A stretch of DNA of 40,553 nucleotides. It comes from Nostoc favosum CHAB5714. Its GTDB lineage: Bacteria > Cyanobacteriota > Cyanobacteriia > Cyanobacteriales > Nostocaceae. Below, one piece after another: positions 34,361-40,553 of the stretch; the stretch's first letter is position 1; each line of letters begins with the position of its first letter. Below the pieces are notes generated by a model. That model was given only the letters and a program-made list of their open reading frames with translations, did not search any database and had not been told where the DNA came from. Both the position numbers and the translations under genes were made by a program. Location of the stretch: assembly GCF_020829495.1 (NCBI RefSeq), contig NZ_JAIVFQ010000014.1, forward strand, positions 83,719-124,271. Reading direction: 5' to 3'.

Positions 34361-35575
34361 GTGTTGAAAGCAGCAAAGGTCAGGCTATACCCAACAACTG
34401 AACAAGAGGAAGCTCTAGCCAAGTCTTTTGGTTGTGCAAGATGGTATTGGAATTATTCTTTAAATGCTTGCATTCAACACTATCAAGAAACAGGTAAATC
34501 ATTAAAGCTGAACGTTTACAAGGCTTATTTACCTCAACTGAAAAAATATTACCCTTGGTTAAAAACTGATTGCTACTCAGCAGTATTGCAATGTGTAGCA
34601 AGAAATCTCAACAAAGCTTACTCTAATTTTTTTCAAGGCAGAGCCAAGTTTCCGAAGTTCAAGTCAAAACATCACAGGCAATCAATTCAATACCCGCAAA
34701 ATGTCAATGTGGTTGGGGATTGTTTGGATATTCCCAAGATTGGTGTCGTTAAAGCAGTACTCCATAGACCGATTAATGGAAATATCAAAACTTGTACAAT
34801 AGTCAAGACTCCTACAGATAAGTATTTTGCATCTATCTTAATTGAATACGTTGATGGTAAATCAATACCATCTGGGGACAAAATACTTGGTATTGACCTC
34901 GGAATCAAAGACTTTGCTATTGTTCATGATGGTAGTCAGATTACAAAGTACTCTAATCCTCAACACCTAAAACGTCATGAACAAAACCTAGCACGTAAAC
35001 AAAAGAAACTTGCACGAAAATTTCTTGGTAGTAATTCTAGAAATCGATACAGAAAACTCGTAGCAAAGGTTCATGAAAGAGTTGCCAATTCCCGCCAAGA
35101 CTTCTTACATAAACTAAGTAGAAAGCTGGTAGATGAAAGCCAAATCATCGCTGTAGAAAATCTCAACGTTAAGGGAATGGTACGAAACCGGAAGCTATCA
35201 AAATCAATATCCGACGTGGGTTGGGGAATGTTTCTTAATTTCCTAGACTACAAGTTGAAAGCCAGAGATGGTCAACTTGTAGAAATTAATAGATTCTTCC
35301 CCAGTTCTAAAACTTGTTCATGCTGCGGTCATATTGTTGATCAGTTAACGCTCGATATTCGTGAATGGGATTGCCCAAAATGTCAAGCTACTCACGACCG
35401 TGATGCAAATGCAGCATTAAATATCAGAACTGAAGGCATACGGATATTACAAAACAATGGCGGAGGGAACCCCGTTATTGCCGAGTCGAGGCAGCGTAAG
35501 ACCAATAAGCCACAAGGTGGAAAGGCTGTTGTCGTTGAAACCGGAAGCCTACACCGACCCGCAAGGGCGGTGTAG
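34361..35575 (+). CDS. tnpB: TnpB RNA-guided nuclease of an IS605-type element
   Basis: A 404-residue TnpB, ancestor class of Cas12. GTG 34361 is chosen because AAGGAGGTGAT lies directly upstream with a 6-base gap; a GTG at 34352 lies inside that sequence. The RuvC acidic residues are in GIDLGIKDFAIV, AVENLNVKGMVRN and HDRDANAALNI, and the zinc finger is CSCCG...CPKC, so the catalytic set is intact. The N-terminal part (AAKVRLYPTTEQEEALAKSF) is normal. No TnpA transposase is nearby, so the element would depend on one elsewhere. The protein probably uses the RNA from its own 3' end as guide. An RHH gene is divergent. Confidence 0.93.
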   Translation: MLKAAKVRLYPTTEQEEALAKSFGCARWYWNYSLNACIQHYQETGKSLKLNVYKAYLPQLKKYYPWLKTDCYSAVLQCVARNLNKAYSNFFQGRAKFPKFKSKHHRQSIQYPQNVNVVGDCLDIPKIGVVKAVLHRPINGNIKTCTIVKTPTDKYFASILIEYVDGKSIPSGDKILGIDLGIKDFAIVHDGSQITKYSNPQHLKRHEQNLARKQKKLARKFLGSNSRNRYRKLVAKVHERVANSRQDFLHKLSRKLVDESQIIAVENLNVKGMVRNRKLSKSISDVGWGMFLNFLDYKLKARDGQLVEINRFFPSSKTCSCCGHIVDQLTLDIREWDCPKCQATHDRDANAALNIRTEGIRILQNNGGGNPVIAESRQRKTNKPQGGKAVVVETGSLHRPARAV

Positions 35576-35584
35576 GTAGTTCAC
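35460..35584 (+). ncRNA. Probable omegaRNA/right end of the TnpB element
   Basis: The 3' end of tnpB plus CCTACACCG/CGGTGTAGG (35548-35556 and 35568-35576) and the tail TAGTTCAC (35577-35584) form the structured right end typical of IS605-type elements. In known systems this gives an RNA whose 3' extension is the guide. The RNA boundaries are estimated, and the guide would be the bases after ~35584. Confidence 0.5.
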
Positions 35585-35646
35585 TATCCACTACACCAAC
35601 TTTAGTACAGATTTTAATAGTAAATAGCTTTGATTACTTATTTATT

Positions 35647-35754
35647 GATTACATCAGCAAGCCCTATATGCTCGAGGAATTAGAGGCTATAATTCGCAGT
35701 GGGTTGGCAAGAAAATTCGTCCCTTACCCAGCTTTGAAGGTTTGTCAGGATTAG
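35647..35754 (+). pseudogene. Response-regulator receiver-domain fragment
   Basis: The frame reads DYISKPYMLEELEAIIRSGL, then ARKFVPYPALKVCQD and a stop. DYISKP is the end of a receiver domain (the conserved Lys-Pro). The rest of the domain is absent to the left, where the TnpB element begins, so the gene may have been cut by that insertion. Confidence 0.5.
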
Positions 35755-35792
35755 CAGTCGAGCATAAAAATATGAAGGTGAAGGTGAAGGAC

Positions 35793-36917
35793 TTAAATGT
35801 TTTTAGGTAGTTGCATAGTGAACAAACTACCTTTACCTAGTTCAGAGGTGACCTTGATAGTTCCTGCGTGTGCTTCTATAATCCGGTGGGATAGATGTAG
35901 CCCTAAACCACTACCTGAGCGTTTATGTTTGCCTTGGCGAAATCGCTCGAAAATTGTTGCCTGATCTTCGGGCGCAATCCCATATCCTGTATCTTGGATC
36001 TCGATTGTTACCGAATCTGGATTTTCTGAATTAGGTGGTGTTTCAAAAATGCGGATTGTAATGCCTCCTGTATCTGTAAATTTGATGGCATTTGCAATCA
36101 GGTTGTTTATCACCCGCCGTAGCTCCAAGCGATCGCCCATAATAATACCTGCATTTTTACCCAGTGGATCTAATTCACGGGTGTCTATTTTTAGAGTCAA
36201 ACCTTTTTCACTAGTTAGAGGACTTAGTTCGCTCACTACTTCTTGAGATATCTCACGTAAATCGCATTCCTCCCAATTCAAGGTTTTTTTACCTGCCTCG
36301 AAGCGATAGACTTCTAGGAGGGTATTCACCATTTCCATTAAATTTTGGTTACTGCGAATCATAACCGCGATCGCCTGTTTCATTTCCGGCGAAATTTTGC
36401 AGAATGTTTCCATCTCAAACAAATTCAACATGCGATCGGCGGCTACTAAGGGAGTTCGCAAATCATGAGTCAGACGGGAAACAAAGTCCTCCCGTTGGCG
36501 GGCCATTTTTTGTTGTTCGTCCAAACTGTGCTTGAGACGTAACAGCGATCGCACCCTTGCCAATAGTTCATCAGTATCAAATGGTTTACGAATAAAATCG
36601 TCAGCACCAGCATCCAAACCTTCGACAACACTGGATTCGTGAAAGGCTGTAATCAGCAGAATTGGAATATAACTAATTGCTGGGTTATTCCGAATCCGAC
36701 GTGTGACTTCATAACCATCTATCCCTGGCATCATCACATCTAACAGAATCAGATCGGGTGGAGATTGTTCAACTTGCCGCAAAGCTTTTATTCCATCTGA
36801 AACCAAATCAATTTCATACCCTTCACTTTCTAAAATTGCTTGAACCAAAATGAGATTATCTGGAGTATCGTCAACTGCGAGAATTCGATAAATTCTACTA
36901 TTTTCAACTACAGACAT
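35793..36917 (-). CDS. Hybrid response regulator-histidine kinase (REC-HisKA-HATPase)
   Basis: A 374-residue cytoplasmic kinase. Receiver domain 10-125: acidic pocket AVDD, phosphoacceptor D60 in LILLDVMMPG, K111 in FIRKPFD. HisKA has H151 in FVSRLTHDLRTPL. The ATPase domain has the N box INNLIANAIKFTD, DTGYGIAPED and GSGLGLHLSHRI. There is no membrane segment or other sensor domain, so input comes through receiver phosphorylation. It is 36 bases downstream of the next hybrid kinase on the same strand, so an operon is likely, and follows a decayed receiver fragment on its left. Start ATG 36917 is natural. The partner output is unknown. Confidence 0.92.
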   Translation of the reverse strand: MSVVENSRIYRILAVDDTPDNLILVQAILESEGYEIDLVSDGIKALRQVEQSPPDLILLDVMMPGIDGYEVTRRIRNNPAISYIPILLITAFHESSVVEGLDAGADDFIRKPFDTDELLARVRSLLRLKHSLDEQQKMARQREDFVSRLTHDLRTPLVAADRMLNLFEMETFCKISPEMKQAIAVMIRSNQNLMEMVNTLLEVYRFEAGKKTLNWEECDLREISQEVVSELSPLTSEKGLTLKIDTRELDPLGKNAGIIMGDRLELRRVINNLIANAIKFTDTGGITIRIFETPPNSENPDSVTIEIQDTGYGIAPEDQATIFERFRQGKHKRSGSGLGLHLSHRIIEAHAGTIKVTSELGKGSLFTMQLPKNI

Positions 36918-36953
36918 AATTTATCAACTTTTATCAGTTTTTTTGAAAGTAAT

Positions 36954-38288
36954 TTATAGTTTAAATTTAGGATATCCTATTGGTGCTTGCCTAGCTTGAG
37001 AAGATGAATGATGCGGATTTTTAGCAGGGGAAAAAACCTGGTTGCTATCTACCGATAAAGATTGAGCATCGCCTCCTACAGCCGATAATGTGATTTGACG
37101 CGGCAATTCAATTTTAAACATTGAACCAACCTCTAATTTGCTCTCAAGAAATATTTTGCCGCCCATCATTCGCACCAGTGAATCTATAATTGCCAAACCC
37201 AACCCTGTACCTGGATATTTACGAGTCAGACTTTGATCAACTTGTCGAAATGCTTCAAAAATACGTTTAAAATCTCTCGGTGCTATGCCAATACCTGTAT
37301 CCCGAACAATAATTGTCACTCGATTTGCAGGTAGTTCCTTAACTTCAACGCAAACTTCACCTGACTCTGTGAACTTAATGGCATTGGAGAGCAGGTTAAT
37401 TAAAATCTGTTTGACACGAACTGGATCATTAAATACCAAACTATTTTGCAAATCGGTTTGCACTAATAATGATAGGTTTTTGGCGTCAGCTAGGGAACGC
37501 ATTTCACCTACAGCAAGATTTATTACCTTTAAGACATCAAATATTTCCGCCTTTAAGTCTAATCGTCCTGCCTCCAGTTTGGAAAAGTCAAGAACTTCAT
37601 TGACTAGCATCAGCAAATGCTTTCCATTATTCAAGATGCGCTCAACCATATCTGCTTGCTGGTGCGTTAGTTGACCGAACTTAGGACGCAGCAGTATTTG
37701 CGAAAAACCAATAATCGCATTCATCGGCGTTCTAAGTTCGTGGGACATAGTTGCCAAAAAATGTGATTTTAGCACTGATGCCTCTGATAGCTTAAAGTTT
37801 TGCATTTGAAGCTGTTGCTGTTGTCTCTCCAATTCTTGGTTCTTACGAATAAGTTGTTCATGACTTTCTTTAAGCTGGTCTTTTGCCAAAGCTACCTGTA
37901 TCTCAGCCCGATAAACCCTAATTGCACTCCGCAAAACTTGTACCAAGTTTTCTGGAGATACCCTAGACTTAGAAAGATAGTCTGTAGCACCAGCTTTGAA
38001 TAATTGCACAGCAGTTTGTTCATCTTCTTGACTAGTTAGGACTACTAAAGGAACTTTAATTTCCGAAGAACGTAACTGTTGAATTAAGGTTAGTGCATCC
38101 TGAGTTATTAAGCGATAGCCCAGGAAAACACAATCATAGGCAGTAGTGCTTAAAATAGAAAATGCATCATTGCCATTGCCTACTTCAGATAGTTCCATTT
38201 GAATACCTGCTTTAGTCAGGGCATAACGGACTGCCATCCGGTCTACTTCATCATCATCTACAACCAAAATTTTCAGCGTATCTTCCAT
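36954..38288 (-). CDS. Hybrid receiver-histidine kinase with a degenerate receiver
   Basis: A 444-residue protein. Receiver domain 6-122: VVDDDEVD acidic pocket and K107 in YLSKSR, but the phosphoacceptor is Gly57 in CVFLGYRL (codon GGC where GAC is expected), so this domain cannot take phosphate in the usual way. A coiled-coil helix (130-170, QLIRKNQELERQQQQLQ) leads to HisKA with H183 in TMSHELRTPMN, then the ATPase domain with LLSNAIKFTES, DTGIGIAP and GTGLGLAIIDSL. A C-terminal tail after IELPRQ is low in conservation. The kinase half is intact. It lies upstream of the other hybrid kinase. Confidence 0.92.
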   Translation of the reverse strand: MEDTLKILVVDDDEVDRMAVRYALTKAGIQMELSEVGNGNDAFSILSTTAYDCVFLGYRLITQDALTLIQQLRSSEIKVPLVVLTSQEDEQTAVQLFKAGATDYLSKSRVSPENLVQVLRSAIRVYRAEIQVALAKDQLKESHEQLIRKNQELERQQQQLQMQNFKLSEASVLKSHFLATMSHELRTPMNAIIGFSQILLRPKFGQLTHQQADMVERILNNGKHLLMLVNEVLDFSKLEAGRLDLKAEIFDVLKVINLAVGEMRSLADAKNLSLLVQTDLQNSLVFNDPVRVKQILINLLSNAIKFTESGEVCVEVKELPANRVTIIVRDTGIGIAPRDFKRIFEAFRQVDQSLTRKYPGTGLGLAIIDSLVRMMGGKIFLESKLEVGSMFKIELPRQITLSAVGGDAQSLSVDSNQVFSPAKNPHHSSSQARQAPIGYPKFKL

Positions 38289-38390
38289 CGTTTTTTATTT
38301 TTGCCGCTAAACATAGGTTGATGTATAACATTCCTTTTTTCAGATCATCTAACTAAATATAATATTTTCAGACATATAAAATCTGTAACT

Positions 38391-38528
38391 TTATTGACTA
38401 AGGCATTTCGCACAATATCCAATACTGGTTGAATTAATAATATTAACTTTATTGAATGCCTGTTTGATATTCATTACATCAACTTCGTTGTCCTCCACTA
38501 GTAGTATGTTAATTACTCTTTCGGGCAT
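38391..38528 (-). pseudogene. Receiver-domain N-terminal fragment
   Basis: A 45-codon frame reads MPERVINILLVEDNEVDVMN, then IKQAFNKVNIINSTS and a stop. The LLVEDNEVD motif is the start of a phytochrome-type (Rcp1-like) response regulator, but the phosphoacceptor region and the rest of the domain are missing. It is probably a decayed gene upstream of the hybrid kinases. Confidence 0.7.
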
Positions 38529-38819
38529 TTCTTTGGGTTAAATGCAGTCTGTTGTATCCTCAAGCTGGTTAATTTCCTAGAGGATTGAAATTAAACTCCT
38601 AGCAAATGACCAATGATTCTAAAACAATTAGTAATTAACAAACCGAAAACTATTGACCTGAACGCAGCAAACATAGCTGGTATAAAGTAAAATAAAATAC
38701 TTTTACTAAGCTTAAAACAATTGTAATTGAGTCAGCAAGCGACCGTCGTCAGCCATTGGTGAGAGTTGCACACCATTGCTGCGTACCATAAGCTTGAGCA
38801 AGTCTACTCATCATATTGG
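38529..38819. other. Gap within the decayed two-component region
   Basis: I see no coding fragment in these 290 bases and no clear regulatory site. Confidence 0.35.
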
Positions 38820-39408
38820 TTAGACTAAGTAAATAAAATAGTAATTTCCTATACCATCTTGTGAATCTGAAGTAATCCTACCTCCTGAAATTTCGAGAAT
38901 TTTCTTAATGAGCGCCAGACCTGTGTTAGTATTTTGCTGGCGATCGCAGCCTTCCACTGTTCGGAAAAATACCAAAACCTTCTAGTTAACATCAGAAATA
39001 ATACCAAGTTATTGCAAAATTTTTGGTATTAAAAAGAATACTTTTCGGCTTTGATTACTGAAGTGTTTAACTTGTGAACCGTAAGTCCCTAACCATCTGA
39101 ACGCACGAGTTATTACCCTTTGTAGTTGTGCTTGAATTTCTTTTGAGATTGTCCACCATTGAGCCTGACTTTTCACCTTATGTGGAAAAACTAACAAAAA
39201 ACCCAACCGCTCAACAAGCTTCCCCCAAAAGACAACGAATTACTTCGCTGCTAGTAATTCCACCAATTTTTAACGCCGTCTGATTCCCTTCCATGAAGAT
39301 GCCCATCAGCTGCATCAATCCGATGAATCCAAAGGTTTGGTTAAAAATTGCTCGGAACCAGCGTTCACTTTCTCGAAAGGTAATTTTTACCTTTTGTAAT
39401 TTGTCCAT
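38820..39408 (-). pseudogene. PAS histidine kinase remnant, multiply frameshifted
   Basis: From the right: FRESERWFRAIFNQTFGFIG, then LMQLMGIFMEGNQTALKIGG (PAS domain start, 39209-39408); QAQWWTISKEIQAQLQRVIT in another frame (39009-39206); then the end of the kinase domain as TVEGCDRQQNTNTGLALIKK, ILEISGGRITSDSQDGI and a stop at 38820-38822. The histidine box and most of the ATPase domain are gone. It fits one kinase gene reduced by deletions and frameshifts. Confidence 0.75.
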
Positions 39409-39716
39409 TTTGGTAAGCTTTATGCAAGATAATAGTAATTAACTAATGGAACATGGCAACTGAAAGCTCAATTTTTACTAAAGGAGGAGCAATTTGGCAT
39501 TAGTCTCAATCTTTCATACTTATTGTGCAAGGATCTATATATCTCTAGCTAGATTTATTCTCTATCTAAATGTTAAAAAACGTGAGATTTCTTCTTTCTA
39601 TCGGTGGATGCAGACAGGTTAAAATATCATCTATCTTTGGTATGGTAAAATAAAAGATAGCACTTACAAAAAGTAATACTTTGAAAGATGCAAACAGCAT
39701 AAGAGCGAGTGTAGCG
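39409..39716. other. Region upstream of the NarL-type regulator
   Basis: An AT-rich stretch that contains the regulator's promoter by position. I cannot point to boxes. AAAGGAGGAGC at 39480 is a ribosome-binding-site-like sequence with no ORF behind it. Confidence 0.35.
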
Positions 39717-40457
39717 ATGAATGAAATTAGCATTATTTTAATTGAAGATCATGACTTAACGCGAATGGGGCTACGAGCAGCATTACAGTCTCACAGCGCA
39801 TTGAAAGTAATTGGCGAAGCCGCAAATGCTACCCAAGGACTAAAGCTTTTGGAAACGGCAAAGCCAGATGTAGCTGTTGTAGATATCGGTTTGCCTGATA
39901 TGGATGGCATTGAACTCACCCGAAAATTCAAACGCCACCAAGCTGAAACTGGGCAAACGACAACGAAGATTTTGATCCTGACAATGGATCACACAGAGGA
40001 TGCTGTACTTGCAGCCTTCGCGGCGGGTGCTGATTCTTATTACATGAAAGAAACAAGCATCAGTAAATTAACTGAGGCTATCCAAGCAACTCACGGCGGT
40101 AATTCTTGGATTGATCCGGCAATTGCCAACGTGGTATTGCGGAAGATGCGGCAAGGTATTCCTGGAGAGAGCCAAGGTTCTGATAAAACGCCGAAGACTG
40201 TAAAAATTGAGGCGTTGGCGTCAGAATACGAGCAAGTTTTGGAAACATACCCCTTGACTCAACGGGAACTGGAAATCCTGGAGTTGATTGTAGCTGGGTG
40301 TAGCAATGGGCAAATTGCCGAAAAACTCTACATTACAGTTGGTACTGTGAAGACCCACGTTCGTAATATTCTAAATAAACTATGTGCTGATGACCGAACC
40401 CAAGCTGCTGTTAGGGCCCTACGTTCTTCGAAGGCACCGTCTCGGCCGAAGTGCTGA
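39717..40457 (+). CDS. NarL/FixJ-type response regulator, 3' end replaced by foreign DNA
   Basis: Receiver plus LuxR-type HTH. From ATG 39717 the protein starts MNEISIILIEDHDLTRMGLR. D56 in VAVVDIGLPDMDG is the phosphoacceptor, with K in YYMKETS. A linker leads to the HTH TQRELEILELIVAGCSNGQI, AEKLYITVGTVKTHVRNILN. A TTG 36 bases upstream is a less likely start. The native sequence goes to about 40426 (DRTQAAVRALRS). The remaining ten residues and the stop codon (40455-40457) are read from the foreign tail, so the true C-terminus is not in the window, though only a few residues are missing. It is in the two-component cluster, but on the opposite strand to the hybrid kinases. Confidence 0.9.
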   Translation: MNEISIILIEDHDLTRMGLRAALQSHSALKVIGEAANATQGLKLLETAKPDVAVVDIGLPDMDGIELTRKFKRHQAETGQTTTKILILTMDHTEDAVLAAFAAGADSYYMKETSISKLTEAIQATHGGNSWIDPAIANVVLRKMRQGIPGESQGSDKTPKTVKIEALASEYEQVLETYPLTQRELEILELIVAGCSNGQIAEKLYITVGTVKTHVRNILNKLCADDRTQAAVRALRSSKAPSRPKC

Positions 40458-40553
40458 AGTGGTACGTCGCACCGGGCGACGTGGTCGCGGAAGACCAGAT
40501 CATCGCCGAGGTGATGACCGAGAAGGCCGCGATCGAGGTGCCGGCGCCCTGTT
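40427..40553 (+). other. Foreign GC-rich tail encoding a lipoyl domain (probable contig chimera)
   Basis: From 40427 the composition jumps to roughly two-thirds G+C with no cyanobacterial repeats. The frame starting at 40427 reads FEGTVSAEVLKWYVAPGDVV, then AEDQIIAEVMTEKAAIEVPA. This is the biotinyl/lipoyl-binding domain of a 2-oxo-acid dehydrogenase E2 subunit, with the lipoyl Lys in MTEKA. It begins mid-domain right where the regulator gene should end. The lipoyl frame differs from the regulator frame. Confidence 0.8.

Overview
The window comes from the chromosome of a filamentous, Nostoc/Anabaena-type cyanobacterium. This rests on frequent HIP1-like GCGATCGC sites, intergenic short tandemly repeated repetitive (STRR) arrays built on 7- and 9-base units, a photosystem I gene (psaK), the cyanobacterial alkane pair ado/aar, the pipX-pipY pair and an XisH/XisI pair. 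The species cannot be fixed from the sequence alone. The last ~125 bases do not belong: they switch to GC-rich DNA that reads as the lipoyl domain of a 2-oxo-acid dehydrogenase E2 protein, so the right edge looks like a chimeric contig end.

Layout. 1-2300: repeats, the tail of an exoprotein-like gene, xisI/xisH (overlapping, minus strand) and an orphan sugar-type ABC permease. 2400-8500: a housekeeping block with ado, aar, accA, an SDR and folE on the plus strand, trpF convergent to folE, then psaK. 9200-21200: a site-2 protease with CBS domains, der, an EcfT-like transporter subunit, a chorismate-binding enzyme (TrpE/PabB class) carrying three in-frame STRR insertions, pipX-pipY (4-base overlap), sepF, proC and a Ski2-like RNA helicase.

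21500-31000: a small secreted Cys-containing protein, a His-rich zinc-type P1B ATPase, gene remnants, a Rieske oxygenase, a MerR-type metal regulator, and a copper group on the minus strand (Atx1/CopZ-like chaperone, CopA, small membrane protein). A 30-bp dyad with 20-bp promoter spacing, typical of MerR-activated promoters, lies upstream of the chaperone gene.

31000-35600: a mobile, repeat-rich zone. It holds an rtcB remnant split by a 161-bp MITE-like element with a 10-bp target duplication, fifteen copies of a 21-bp repeat open in several frames, an 89-bp element with a 9-bp target duplication, a 50-bp near-perfect palindrome, another MITE-like element, and a TnpB transposon-nuclease gene divergent from a small unlisted RHH-like gene. 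35600-40450: a two-component cluster with two receiver-kinase hybrids (one with Gly in place of the phosphoacceptor Asp), three decayed two-component fragments and an intact NarL-type regulator gene running into the foreign tail.

Functional links: ado and aar together turn fatty acyl-ACP into alkanes, and neighbouring accA feeds malonyl-CoA into fatty-acid synthesis. PipX links the PII nitrogen signal to transcription and is co-translated with PipY. The chaperone and CopA would act together in copper handling. The most notable observations are the rtcB/MITE insertion, the nested MITE insertion, the RHH-TnpB pair, the degenerate receiver with the decayed two-component genes, the MerR operator and the chimeric end.
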